Position numbers and translations under genes: made by a program | Shown: piece by piece, positions 15,671 to 25,214 of the stretch | How positions within the stretch are numbered: position 1 is the first letter of the stretch | Layout: every line of letters begins with the position of its first letter | Notes under the pieces: generated by a model | The model's input: the letters and a program-made list of their open reading frames with translations, nothing else | Database searches by the model: none | What the model was told of the DNA's origin: nothing | Assembly (NCBI RefSeq): GCF_008124765.1 | Contig: NZ_VNHS01000009.1 | Span: 1 to 64,000, forward strand | Direction: 5' to 3' | Source: Paenibacillus methanolicus | Lineage (GTDB): Bacteria; Bacillota; Bacilli; Paenibacillales; Paenibacillaceae | Length of the DNA stretch: 64,000 nucleotides

Positions 15671-17254
15671 ATGAGCAAACCGTTAACCGAAGAATTACAG
15701 CGCGAAGTCGATAAACGGCGCACGTTCGCCATTATCTCTCACCCGGATGCGGGTAAAACGACACTGACCGAGAAGCTGCTCCTGTTCGGGGGCGCGATCC
15801 GCGAAGCCGGTTCGGTCAAGGCGCGCAAAGCGAGCCGTCACGCGACAAGCGACTGGATGGAAATCGAGAAGCAGCGGGGCATCTCCGTTACGTCCTCGGT
15901 CATGCAGTTCGATTATAGCGGCCATCGCATCAACATTCTGGATACGCCGGGTCACCAAGACTTCAGCGAAGACACATACCGCACGTTGACCGCGGCCGAC
16001 AGCGCGGTCATGCTGATCGACGTCGCCAAGGGCGTCGAGGCGCAGACGATCAAGCTGTTCCAAGTGTGCAGCCGGCGCGGCATTCCGATCTTCACGTTCA
16101 TCAACAAGCTGGACCGCGAAGGTCAAAGCCCGTTCGACCTGATGGAAGAGCTGGAGCGCGTGCTCGGCATCCGTTCGGTGCCGATGAACTGGCCGATCGG
16201 CATGGGGCGCGAGCTGTGCGGCGTCTACGACCGGTTGAAAAACCAGGTCGAGCTGTTCCAAGGCAACGACCATTCGAAGATCGAAGTGCGCAAGGTCGCC
16301 GACTACCGCGACCCGATTATCCGCGAGATGGCGGGCGACTACTTGGCCGACCAGCTCATTAACGACCTGGAGCTGCTCGACGTGGCGGGCGATCCGTTCG
16401 ATCTCGAGAAGATCGGCAATGGCGAGCTGACGCCGATCTTCTTCGGCAGCGCCGTCAACAATTTCGGCGTTCAGACGTTCCTGGAGAACTTCTTGGAGCT
16501 TGCGCCGAAGCCAACGACGCGCGTCAGCGTGAGCGGTCCGGTGGAGCCGACGAACGAGAAGTTCACGGGCTATGTGTTCAAGATTCAAGCGAACATGAAC
16601 CCGGCGCACCGCGACCGGATCGCGTTCCTGCGCATCGTCTCCGGACGGTTCGACCGCGGGATGAGCGTGCGTCACGTGCGCGCCGGCAAGGAAATCAAGC
16701 TGTCCCAGCCGCAGCAGTTCCTCGCGCAGGATCGGGATATCGTCGAATCGGCGTATCCGGGCGACATTATCGGCCTGTTCGATCCGGGCATCTTCCGGAT
16801 CGGGGATTCCTTGTCGCAGGGCGGCGAGATCGTCTTCGACGAGCTGCCGACGTTCTCGCCGGAGCTGTTCGCCAAAGTGACGGCCAAGAACGCGCTCAAG
16901 CATAAGCAGTACCAGAAGGGCATCGACCAGCTGACCGAGGAAGGCACGATACAAGTGTTCCGCACGACGAGCTTCGACGATACGATTCTCGGCGTCGTTG
17001 GCCAACTCCAGTTCGAGGTGTTCGAATACCGGATGCGAGCCGAATACGGCGTCGAAATTCAGCTGCAGCGGATGCCGTACCAATTCGCGCGCTGGATCGT
17101 CGACGAGAAGATCGATCCGTCCAAGTACCGCATCAACTCCACGCTCGTGAAGGACAAGAAGGACAACTACGTCGCCTTGTTCGAGAGCGAGTACGCGATG
17201 CGCACGGCGATGGAGAAGAACCCGACCTCCAAGTTCCTGGAGATGGCGCCTTAA
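15671..17254 (+). CDS. prfC: Peptide chain release factor 3
   Basis: 527-aa translational GTPase that recycles RF1/RF2. The GTPase motifs are G1 HPDAGKTT, G3 DTPGHQDF and G4 NKLD. The length and the C-terminal block IKLFQ...EYAMRTAMEKNP fit RF3 and not EF-G. The ribosome site is weak (GAAGGGAATG). A strong terminator follows at once, so it ends its transcription unit. Confidence 0.96.
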   Translation: MSKPLTEELQREVDKRRTFAIISHPDAGKTTLTEKLLLFGGAIREAGSVKARKASRHATSDWMEIEKQRGISVTSSVMQFDYSGHRINILDTPGHQDFSEDTYRTLTAADSAVMLIDVAKGVEAQTIKLFQVCSRRGIPIFTFINKLDREGQSPFDLMEELERVLGIRSVPMNWPIGMGRELCGVYDRLKNQVELFQGNDHSKIEVRKVADYRDPIIREMAGDYLADQLINDLELLDVAGDPFDLEKIGNGELTPIFFGSAVNNFGVQTFLENFLELAPKPTTRVSVSGPVEPTNEKFTGYVFKIQANMNPAHRDRIAFLRIVSGRFDRGMSVRHVRAGKEIKLSQPQQFLAQDRDIVESAYPGDIIGLFDPGIFRIGDSLSQGGEIVFDELPTFSPELFAKVTAKNALKHKQYQKGIDQLTEEGTIQVFRTTSFDDTILGVVGQLQFEVFEYRMRAEYGVEIQLQRMPYQFARWIVDEKIDPSKYRINSTLVKDKKDNYVALFESEYAMRTAMEKNPTSKFLEMAP

Positions 17255-17258
17255 TAAT

Positions 17259-17304
17259 AAACAAAACGCATGCTTTCCCATCGGGGGAGGCATGCGTTTT
17301 GTTT
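17259..17304 (+). terminator. Terminator of prfC
   Basis: AACAAAACGCATGC pairs perfectly with GCATGCGTTTTGTT; a strong stem with A/T flanks that can work in both directions, so it may also end other transcripts entering from the right. Confidence 0.9.
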
Positions 17305-17408
17305 AGGTTGCCTATTGATGGTAAAGCTGCGACCGGGCCAGTCGGTATCGGCGTGCATAAGTTACCGTGCGTCCAATGAGCAGGAACATCTCCTTGCCAG
17401 CAGGCTGT

Positions 17409-18797
17409 CTACCGCACGAACGCATCCAGCAGCGGGTCGTACACGCCGTGCAGGAACAGATAAATCAGCGCGCCAAGCCCGGCCCCGACGAGCGAGCCGT
17501 TAATGCGGATCCGGTTCAAATCCTCGCCGACCTTATCCTCGATGAAGGCGATGAGCCTCTGCTCCGTAAAGGCGTTCAGCGTCTCGCGCGCGACTTGGCC
17601 GATCACGCGGTGCTCCGCGTCGACCAGTTTGCCGAGCAGCGATTTGATGAAGCCGTCGACCCAGGCTTTCTTCGCGGCATCTCGCTTGAAGGCTTCCCAA
17701 TAGTCCGTCGCGAAACGCTCGGTCCATTCGCGCAACTCCGTCATGGCCGGCTGTTGGGCATGCGTGGCAGCGACGTTCCCGCCCTCGTCCTCGCCGGCCT
17801 GTGCCTGGCCTTCGTTCTGCGGCAGCGCCGTCAGTTCCTCGTCCAGCAGCTGCCGGAACGTGCGCAGGATGCCCTCGACCGACGGAGCGAACGAAAGGCG
17901 GGCAAGGACGTCGTTCTTCCAATTCTCCAGCGTCTCCGACAATGCGGTATCCGCTTCCAGCTGGTCGGCCACTTCGCCGAACATGCGCAGCAGCAGCAGA
18001 CGCAGCTCGTGATCGTGCCGCTTCAGATCGTCGAGGAAGGCCAGCAGATCGGTATGGATGGCCCCCGCCGCATCCTTCAAATTAAGCGCGTCCGATTCTT
18101 CGGCGAAAATAAACGCGGCCTTCTTCAGAAATTGCATGAAGCCGCCGCCTTCATTCAGCTGCTTATCTTTCTCCTCCTCCAAAATGCGGAGGATGGCGTC
18201 CTTGGTTTCCGGCGACGCGGCGGCTTTCTCCGCCTCGGCCACGAGACGGTCGAGCAGCAGGTGAACGTCTTCGTTCTCGAGGAGCCAACGAAGCGACCTG
18301 CCGGCGTACGGCGTGATATCGGTTCGACGTAGAAGCTCCTTCAGTCGCTCGTCCCAGTCGGCGCTCATGCGCCCGAAGTCCATGCGGCTCAGCAGGCCGC
18401 CAAGCAGACGCCAGCCGGCGCGTGCGAGTTCGCCGCCCGGGAATCGCCGATCGATCCAGCCGATCGCGATCTCCGCGAGCGGCGCCTGCGCCAGCTTGAG
18501 CTTGAGCGTATCCGGCGGCAGCAGCTGCGTCTCGACCATGCGGACGACGCCGTCGATCAGTTTATCGCGGTTACGGGGAACGATCGCGGTGTGTTTGCCT
18601 TTCATCCCGAGCGGATGACGGAACAGCGCGGTCACCGCGTACCAATCGGCAAGCCCGCCGACCAGACCGGCTTCGGCCATATAGAAGAGCAGGCTGGACC
18701 ACCACGCGTCCGGATAGGCATAGCGCAGCCAAGCGGCTGCAAGAAAGACGAGAAAGACGGCGGCGAGCACGACGTTCGCAATGCGTTTGTTGGACAT
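17409..18797 (-). CDS. DUF445 family membrane protein (copy 1)
   Basis: 462 aa when started at ATG 18797, which has GGGAGGTG upstream; the frame is open far upstream but overlaps the preceding gene. N-terminal membrane segment NVVLAAVFLVFLAAAWLR, then the family block GLVGGLADWYAVTALFRHPL and IVPRNRDKLIDGVV. A long helical middle and a C-terminal membrane segment (NGSLVGAGLGALIYLFL) follow. The family (YheB/YtfJ-like) has no proven function. Second of two tandem DUF445 genes, eight bases after the first. Confidence 0.88.
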   Translation of the reverse strand: MSNKRIANVVLAAVFLVFLAAAWLRYAYPDAWWSSLLFYMAEAGLVGGLADWYAVTALFRHPLGMKGKHTAIVPRNRDKLIDGVVRMVETQLLPPDTLKLKLAQAPLAEIAIGWIDRRFPGGELARAGWRLLGGLLSRMDFGRMSADWDERLKELLRRTDITPYAGRSLRWLLENEDVHLLLDRLVAEAEKAAASPETKDAILRILEEEKDKQLNEGGGFMQFLKKAAFIFAEESDALNLKDAAGAIHTDLLAFLDDLKRHDHELRLLLLRMFGEVADQLEADTALSETLENWKNDVLARLSFAPSVEGILRTFRQLLDEELTALPQNEGQAQAGEDEGGNVAATHAQQPAMTELREWTERFATDYWEAFKRDAAKKAWVDGFIKSLLGKLVDAEHRVIGQVARETLNAFTEQRLIAFIEDKVGEDLNRIRINGSLVGAGLGALIYLFLHGVYDPLLDAFVR

Positions 18798-18805
18798 GTC
18801 GCCGC

Positions 18806-20104
18806 TCACCTCCCCGTCCAGCCGGTCGCCAGAAATAGGAGCAGGCCGATCAGCCCGCCGACGACCGTGCCGTTCAGTCGGATGAATTGCAGATCGCGGC
18901 CGGCTTTCTCGTGGACGAAACGGATAAGTTCGGTTTCGGTGAACTGGTCCAACCCTTCGCGGACGAGCCGGCCGATGGCGCCGTGCTTTTGCTCGAAGCC
19001 CCGCATGGCGGCTTGCTTGAGCGCGCCGTCCAAGCTTTCGAGCGCGGCGCGGCTGCCGCTGAACTTGCGGACGAAATCGGCGATTCTGCGGTGCAACCAG
19101 TCGGCGCGTTCTTGTTCCGCGGAGCCGGGTTCGGCACCAGCTTCGGCGACAGCGGCCGGATCGGGCTTCAGCCGGCGCAGCCATTCCTCCAGCATGGCGC
19201 CGAAGTCCAGATGCTCCCGGGCGAAGGCGATGAGCTGCAGCTTGCCGCGTTCGACCTTCTCGCGCAGCGTAGCTTCTTCGCGCAGCCGGCGGGCGTATTC
19301 CGCAAGCATTTCCTTAATGCGCAGCCGCTTCGGATTATCCGGACGCAGCAGCTGCTGAAGCGCGAGCGCGAGCTTCATCTGGACGACGTGACTCATGCTG
19401 ACCGGGTTGATCCCGGCGACGGAATTGACGAATTTGCGGTTGTTGCGGTCGCCTTCGTAAGTTTTCAAGGCCGAGGCGATTAATTGCTCCACCGCTTGGC
19501 GCAGCTCGCCGGTCTTGACCAGACGGATGCCTTCGCGAATGAGGAAGTCGAGCAGCTTATCGTCGTAGCCGTTGCGAATCGTCCAATCCGCGACATCCGC
19601 CAGCAAGTCGGAGGCTTGGAAGACGTGCGCATGGTCGAGAAGGAACGCTTGCACGTTGCGGGCCAGCTCGCCGACGTCGGCACCCTCCATCGCTTCGGAC
19701 GCGAATCGCTGCAGCAGCCGGGTCAGATCCGCTTCGCCGCCGTGTTGGGACAAATACGTCTCCAGCATGTCGGCGACGTTGAAATGCTCGACTTTCCGCC
19801 GAATGCTCGGCAGCGACAGCAGCTCATGCTGCACCATATCCACGATCTCGTTAATAAGCCGGTCGCGGTTGCGCGCGATAATGCGGGTCCCCATGAAGCG
19901 GGGCCACGGAATGCCGAGCGGCTGCCGGAAAAGGGCGCTGACCGCGAACGTGTCGGCCAAGCCGCCGATGGTCGCCGCGCTGAAGCCGGAATAACACAGG
20001 CCGCCCCAGAACGTATGCTGAAAGGGATAGGCGGCTAGCGTGCCCACGAACGAGAGCGTGAGCGCGGAGTCGGCGTAACGCTTCACATGGTCTTTTTTGA
20101 TCAT
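18806..20104 (-). CDS. DUF445 family membrane protein (copy 2)
   Basis: 432 aa. Same architecture as the downstream neighbour: N-terminal hydrophobic segment, the block GGLADTFAVSALFRQPLGIP, RIIARNRDRLINEIVDMV, a helical central region, and a C-terminal segment NGTVVGGLIGLLLFLATGW. The pair is co-transcribed. The two proteins are diverged paralogs and could form a heteromer. Confidence 0.88.
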   Translation of the reverse strand: MIKKDHVKRYADSALTLSFVGTLAAYPFQHTFWGGLCYSGFSAATIGGLADTFAVSALFRQPLGIPWPRFMGTRIIARNRDRLINEIVDMVQHELLSLPSIRRKVEHFNVADMLETYLSQHGGEADLTRLLQRFASEAMEGADVGELARNVQAFLLDHAHVFQASDLLADVADWTIRNGYDDKLLDFLIREGIRLVKTGELRQAVEQLIASALKTYEGDRNNRKFVNSVAGINPVSMSHVVQMKLALALQQLLRPDNPKRLRIKEMLAEYARRLREEATLREKVERGKLQLIAFAREHLDFGAMLEEWLRRLKPDPAAVAEAGAEPGSAEQERADWLHRRIADFVRKFSGSRAALESLDGALKQAAMRGFEQKHGAIGRLVREGLDQFTETELIRFVHEKAGRDLQFIRLNGTVVGGLIGLLLFLATGWTGR

Positions 20105-20740
20105 AGGGTTGCTCCAATCCAGTATTGCCTTAGGGTCTGCAGGTTTGGTTCTAATTAAACAAGCTGGCGCCTGCCGCTAACAGAACCAAACTCGATTCGG
20201 GAGAAGAAAGAATAAACGTAACCAGTATAAGGGAAGGGGGATTTTTCCACAACCGGCCGAGGGCGGGCGTTCGGGTGCCGGAAGTCGGGGAAAAGCCGAC
20301 GGGATAAGGAGCGGAAACGCGGTTGGCGCGCAAAAGGCGCGATTGGAGTGCTTGGAGTGCTTGGTAGATGCTTGAACGGATAGCATGGGCTGAAGCACAA
20401 TTGCCAGGGCCTGTTTGACAGGACTGAAGAGGGATTGCAGGGGGCTGACTTTCCGAGGCTAGCGTGGGAATTGCTGGTCCGGAGTGTAATAGGCCGGCTC
20501 AAGCGCGTGGTTTGTTGACCGAGAGAAATAAGGCGGCGAGTAAGGAAACGATCGGAAAATAATTTGCCCGATGTTTGCGCAATGCGGTTCATCGTTCAAA
20601 GAAGGGCGTGCGGGGCGCTTGGTTCTAGAAAGGGAATGCTGTCCCAAGCGCTGGCCGTCTCAGGTCGTCTGGCGGCTAAAACGCTTGGAATCAGCGAACG
20701 CTACATACGGATGAATTTCATTATCTAAGCGGGAGTCCAA
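20105..20740. other. Intergenic stretch of about 640 bases without recognisable gene
   Basis: No supportable gene. Short features only: a tandem GGAGTGCTT repeat near 20345 and a small CGCGC/GCGCG hairpin near 20320. The open frames here lack ribosome sites and have unnatural composition. Confidence 0.5.
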
Positions 20741-20983
20741 TCAGCTCGGGCTAGGGTTCGCGACGCTCTCCGCCTGATGGATATGATCATAGAGCGTTTG
20801 CACCATTTTCTGCTTGTCCTCTTCGGCGCTTTGTTCCCAAATCACTTCGAACAGGACGCCAAGACCGGGCAGCGCCATTTCGTCGCCGCCGATCGAATCG
20901 GTGATGACGCCGCGCAGTTCATCGCCTGATTTATTTTGGACCCGGTTCATGATGGCTTGCCGCAAATCGAGCGTAACCTTCAC
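20741..20983 (-). CDS. sspI: Small acid-soluble spore protein SspI
   Basis: 80 aa, close to the 71 aa of Bacillus SspI. The family pattern is clear: LDLRQAIMNRVQNKSGDELR, then GGDEMALPGLGVLFEVIWE, then KMVQTLYDHI. Start is GTG 20983 with GGAGGG six bases upstream; the frame continues upstream without a site. It is a forespore-specific minor SASP, so a sigma-G promoter is expected but I could not identify one. Confidence 0.92.
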   Translation of the reverse strand: MKVTLDLRQAIMNRVQNKSGDELRGVITDSIGGDEMALPGLGVLFEVIWEQSAEEDKQKMVQTLYDHIHQAESVANPSPS

Positions 20984-21073
20984 ACGTATCCCTCCATCAT
21001 CGTTATCGCGTTTAATATGGCCTTGGCGGGAACCTTTCATGCTGGGCGCGGTTTCGGATCGAACGCCGATTTA

Positions 21074-21082
21074 TGGTATAAT
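21074..21082 (+). promoter_or_regulatory. Extended -10 promoter of ktrA
   Basis: TGGTATAAT (extended -10) lies about 40 bases upstream of the ktrA start; no recognisable -35 element. Confidence 0.5.
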
Positions 21083-21120
21083 GGGCAAGATGCAGGTTTA
21101 TCCGAAGGGGGATTTCGGGC

Positions 21121-21786
21121 ATGGCGAAAAAGCAATTCGCGGTCATCGGCATGGGGCGATTCGGCTCCAGCGTCGCGGGCGCATTGACGAATCTGGGGTT
21201 TGAAGTGCTTGCCATCGATCGGGATGAGCAAAAAATTCAGGACATCGCGGACCAGGTGACGCATGCCGTATCCGCGGATACGACGGACGAGGACGCGCTG
21301 CGCGCGATCGGCGTCCGGAACTTCGACGTCGTGGTCGTGGCGATCGGCGCCGATATTCAAGCGAGCATTCTGACGACGCTCATCTTAAAGGACCTCGGCG
21401 TGCCGAGGTTGATCGTCAAGGCGCAGAACGAGCTGCACGGCAAGGTGCTCGGCAAGATCGGCGCTGACAAGGTCATCTATCCCGAGCGGGACATGGGGCT
21501 TCGCGTGGCGCACCATCTAATCTCGCCGAACATTCTCGACTACATCGAACTGTCCGACGCCTACAGCATCGTCGAGATGAAGGCGCCTTCCCAGGCGATC
21601 GGACGCAACCTGAAGCAGCTGGACGTTCGCGCCAAATACAAGTGCAACGTGCTGGCGATCAAATCCGGGGAGCACATGAACATTTCCCCTTATGCAGAAG
21701 ACATCATCCGGGAGCAGGACATCCTCGTCATCGTCGGCAAGAACGAGGATTTGGCGCTACTGGAAATCGAATTCGCGGAAGGCTGA
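21121..21786 (+). CDS. ktrA: Potassium uptake regulatory subunit, TrkA/KtrA family
   Basis: 221 aa, the size of KtrA/KtrC. RCK_N domain with nucleotide motif VIGMGRFGSSVAGAL and the acidic DRDE at the end of the second strand; RCK_C domain at about 135-220. It gates a KtrB-type potassium channel, which is not encoded nearby. The neighbouring rRNA methyltransferase gene starts about ten bases after its stop. Confidence 0.92.
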   Translation: MAKKQFAVIGMGRFGSSVAGALTNLGFEVLAIDRDEQKIQDIADQVTHAVSADTTDEDALRAIGVRNFDVVVVAIGADIQASILTTLILKDLGVPRLIVKAQNELHGKVLGKIGADKVIYPERDMGLRVAHHLISPNILDYIELSDAYSIVEMKAPSQAIGRNLKQLDVRAKYKCNVLAIKSGEHMNISPYAEDIIREQDILVIVGKNEDLALLEIEFAEG

Positions 21787-21796
21787 GCAACGAACA

Positions 21797-22636
21797 GTGA
21801 GCATGGACCGAATTATAACCATTACCTCCGCGCAGAACGACAAAGTCAAAGCGATGGCGTCGCTGCTGGAGAAGAAGCACCGAGATCGAAGCGGGAAGTT
21901 TATTATAGAGGGCATTCATCTTATACATGAGGCGATAGAGGCCGGAGCGCAGCTCGAATCCGTCGTCTATGATATGGAGCGGGGCGTGCCGGACGAACTA
22001 CGAGGCTCGCTGGCGCAGGCGAACGGCCGCTTCGAGATCATCGAGACGACGAGGGCGATCATCGCCAAATGCACCGGCACGGACTCGCCGCCGCCGGTGT
22101 TCGGGATCGTGCGCAAGCTAGAAGCCGATCCGGCGTCGCTATACCGGGCGAATGGTCTGGTCGTCGTGCTCGACGGCGTGCGCGACCCCGGCAACGTCGG
22201 CACGATCATCCGCAGCGCGGACGCGGCCTTTGCCGATGCGGTCGTGCTAGGCAAAGGCTGCGTGGATCTGTACAACCCGAAGACCGTGCGTTCGACGATG
22301 GGGTCGTTGTTTCACGTGCCGGTGGTGGAAGGGGATCTGAGCGAGCTGCTCCCGGCGGCGAAAGCCCGCGGCATGCGGCTGGTCGGGACAAGCCTCCAAG
22401 CATCCGCCAACTGCTATGCGCACGACTGGCGCGGGCCGACGTGGCTGCTCATGGGCAGCGAGTCGGACGGGTTGTCGGAAGCGGCGCTCGCGCAGCTGGA
22501 CGATCACGTCATTATCCCGATGAAGGGACGGTCGGAGTCGCTGAACGTGGCGATGGCGGCGACGGTGCTGTTGTATGAGGCGCTAAGGCAGCGGGATTTT
22601 CAAACAACAATAATTCCTGACCCCCCTACGAAATAA
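21797..22636 (+). CDS. SpoU/TrmH-family RNA 2'-O-methyltransferase
   Basis: About 279 aa. N-terminal substrate-binding domain (IIEGIHLIHEAIEAG) and a C-terminal SPOUT knot with the three motifs: DGVRDPGNVGTIIRSADAAF, WLLMGSESDGLSE, and IPMKGRSESLNVAMAATVLLYE. The target is probably 23S rRNA (RlmB/YsgA type), not provable from sequence. Start is either GTG 21797 or ATG 21803; GTG lies at the better distance from GGAAGG. Confidence 0.92.
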   Translation: MSMDRIITITSAQNDKVKAMASLLEKKHRDRSGKFIIEGIHLIHEAIEAGAQLESVVYDMERGVPDELRGSLAQANGRFEIIETTRAIIAKCTGTDSPPPVFGIVRKLEADPASLYRANGLVVVLDGVRDPGNVGTIIRSADAAFADAVVLGKGCVDLYNPKTVRSTMGSLFHVPVVEGDLSELLPAAKARGMRLVGTSLQASANCYAHDWRGPTWLLMGSESDGLSEAALAQLDDHVIIPMKGRSESLNVAMAATVLLYEALRQRDFQTTIIPDPPTK

Positions 22637-23145
22637 GTGTCCAGGAATAAAAATTAGTGTCCAAGAGCGACCAAAGACTGGAAAAGGATCGGTGAATCCC
22701 TCGACCCTTATTCCAGTCTTTTTTACGCCGCGGCGGCGAAACAGAAGCGGGAAAATGATGTGAGTAAAGCAGGAAAAGACAGGGGGAAGGGAGAAGATAT
22801 AGGGAGTGAAACCCAGAAGGGATAAGGGTTTGAGGCTTCTGGACGGGCTCAGAATCGATCCTAAACTCTAATCTTAACTCGATCCTTTCCTCGATGATTT
22901 CTTTGGTCTAAACCCTAACCCTGAGCTCTTTTAAGACCTTTACCCTCGATCGTGAGGACACTAATTATTATCTCGTTTCGTTCACAATTCGGCCGGTTTT
23001 AACCCTATTCTCTCGTCCCATTTTCCTGATCCAAGGACAGTAATTATTATCTCGATTTTTAACCGCAAATGCCTCTAATGCCTTGTGGGGCAAGGCTTTG
23101 AGGGACTTGGTTGGAGCGGGCGAGGGAGGACAGTAATTTTTATCG
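22629..23145. repeat. Five copies of a GGACA(C/G)TAATTnTTAT motif
   Basis: Two inverted copies lie at 22629-22642 and 22644-22662 (reverse complement GGACACTAATTTTTATTCC) and three direct copies at 22956-22975, 23035-23054 and 23128-23145 (GGACAGTAATTATTATCTCG form). They share a core of about 15-20 bases in an otherwise gene-free stretch. The arrangement, inverted at the left and direct at the right, resembles remnants of a small mobile or dispersed element. Identity unknown. Confidence 0.55.
22673..22724 (+). terminator. Terminator after SpoU methyltransferase gene
   Basis: AAAGACTGGAA pairs with TTCCAGTCTTTTTT; long loop, strong T-run, about 40 bases after the stop codon. Confidence 0.8.
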
Positions 23146-23207
23146 CTTTACAGGGATTTCGGGTAGGTAGAACAATGCCGAGTACATAGGTATCAAAGGT
23201 TGAGCAG

Positions 23208-23236
23208 AAAATCCGCCGTTATGGCGGATTTTTTTA
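23208..23236 (+). terminator. Terminator without preceding protein gene
   Basis: AAATCCGCC-GTTAT-GGCGGATTTTTTT is a textbook intrinsic terminator. No ORF lies within 570 bases upstream on this strand, so it either backs up the terminator at 22673 or ends a non-coding RNA. Confidence 0.85.
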
Positions 23237-23426
23237 TTTCCCGGGGACGCAGGAGAGAATGGCCATATCATGCTACTTCTTGACTCTATTATCAAGGAGA
23301 TGTCATCAAGGCGATCGATATAATGCTAAATGAACGGAGCAGCAAGAAATGACGAGGTAAACATGACGATGCTCGGACGGAGATTATCGAAACCGGTTAC
23401 AACGACGATCGAGGAGGGGCTTGAAC

Positions 23427-25149
23427 ATGACCAAACAAAGAATGTGGCCGGGGCTGCTGTTGGCCGCGACGATAGTGGGCGGACTGCTGGCGGGCTGCAG
23501 CGGGGCGAACGACCCGAATACGGCCGGCAACGGAAATACGCCGAGTAACTCGAATGCGGCGGGCGGCGATACGGCCGGCGAAAATTCGCAACCGCTTACG
23601 CTCAGTTTCTACAGCGAGGATCCGAACCCGAACTGGTCGGATATGCAGGATGAAGTCGGCAAGGCCATCACGGCGAAAACGGGCATCGCGCTCGAAGCCG
23701 AGTTCGCGGTCGGCGACCCGGTGCAGAAGTCGGCCTTGATCGCGGCCAGCGGCGATTATCCCGACCTCATTAGCGCGAAGGGTAGCATCAACAAGTTCGT
23801 CGATGCCGGAGCGGTGCTGGATTTGACCGATCTGATCGAAGAGCATGCGCCCAATATCAAGAAAGTCTACGGCGAGCAGCTGAAGCGCGCGCGTTACAGC
23901 AACGAAGATCAGGCCATCTACGCGCTGCCGACCTACGCGGGCGTCAGGCAGACGAGCTTCAACGCCGGCGGCGGCTTCGGGCTGCAGCACCGGGTCGTCA
24001 AGGAACTCGGCTATCCGAAGATCCGCACCGTGAAGGATTTCGAGAACGCGATCAAGACGTACCTCGAGAAGCATCCGACGGACGAGAAAGGCAACCCGAA
24101 CATCGGCTTGTCCTTGAACGCCGATGATTGGCGGATGTATATTTCCGTCACCGATCCGGCCCCGATGGCGACCGGCGCGCCGGGAGACGGCGAATATTTC
24201 ATCGACTTCGACACGCAGGAGGTCACGTACCATTTTCGCCGTCCCGTCGAGAAGGAGTACTTCCGCTGGCTGAATCATATGAACGCCGAAGGGCTGCTCG
24301 ATCCGGAGAGTTTCGTGCAGAAGTACGATCAATATAAAGCGAAGATCGCGTCCGGCCGCGTGCTCGGTCTCATCGATCAGGATTGGAACTACGGCGACGG
24401 CGAGAAGGCGCTCAAAGCCGAAGGGAAGTTCGAGTACGGCTACGGCCATTACCCGGCTACGCTATCGGAGGAATACAAGGATACGAGCTTCTGGCCGACT
24501 GGTTTCATGGGCGGTTACGGCATCGCGATCTCGGTCGATAACCCGGATCCGGTGCGCACGATCAAGTTCCTCGACTACCTCGCCTCCGACGAAGGCCAAG
24601 TGCTGATGAACTGGGGCATTGAAGGCAAGCACTACGAGGTCATAGACGGCAAACGCACGATTCCGCAAGACGTGAACGACCGGAAGATCAACGATGCCGC
24701 CGCGTTCCAGAAGGAGTCGGGCATCGGGCATTATTTGAATCTGGCCCCGCACTACGGAGATGGGGTGAAGGATCCGAGCGGCAACTACTACACGACCCAA
24801 TTCCCGGAGCAGATCGCGGCCGATTTTAACGAAGTCGAGAAAGAAGTGCTGCAGGCGTACGGCGCGACGACATGGAAGGATCTGTTCCCGAAAGAAGAAG
24901 AGTTCCCGGTTCGTCCGTGGGGCGCGGCCTGGAATATCCCGGTTCCGGGGGACAGCGAAATTGTGGTGCTCGACGAAGAAGTTGAAAAGCATCACGTGGA
25001 AGCGAATTCCGGAGGCGATCCTCGCCAAGCCGGAAGACTTCGACCGGATCTGGACCGATTATATGGCGGAACTTGAGAAGGCGGGCGTCGAGAAAGTCGA
25101 GGAGCTGCGTCAATCGCTGGTGAAAGATCGCATCGAGCTGTGGAAATAG
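23427..25149 (+). pseudogene. Extracellular sugar-binding lipoprotein, broken by a one-base frameshift
   Basis: Would encode about 573 aa. Lipoprotein signal with lipobox LLAGC, a Gly/Asn/Thr-rich linker, then a family-1-like solute-binding domain (LTLSFYSEDPNPNW, GDYPDLISAKG, YALPTYAGVRQTSF). At 25005-25006 an extra A (GCGAATTCCG) throws the frame: removing it joins HHVEA to IPEAILAKPEDFDRIW and a natural C-terminus ending at 25149. As it stands the reading continues into 45 unrelated residues and stops at 25076. Ribosome site GAGGAGGGG before ATG 23427. No permease gene is adjacent. Confidence 0.75.
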
Positions 25150-25214
25150 ACTGGCGGAGGAGCCTGATCATCGCATCGGGCCCTCTCTTATTTGCGGGGG
25201 AATCCGCTTGATTA

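Larger units (their letters stand above)
22637..23426. other. Gene-free region between SpoU methyltransferase and solute-binding protein
   Basis: About 790 bases with no ORF I can support. It contains the terminator of the methyltransferase gene, the repeat family described separately, stretches with locally lower GC, and a second terminator at 23208-23236 that has no protein gene in front of it. Confidence 0.6.

Noticed and set aside
15695-17293. 532-aa open frame opposite prfC
   Set aside because: Mirror frame of a well-identified gene, Arg/Leu/His-rich; long antisense frames are expected at this GC content.
20155-20592. 145-aa open frame on the minus strand before sspI
   Set aside because: Composition is Ser/Arg/Pro-rich without any motif or ribosome site; looks like chance in GC-rich DNA.
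22900-22935. CCCTAACCCT-like telomere repeat
   Set aside because: Only two imperfect units; chance in a low-complexity stretch.
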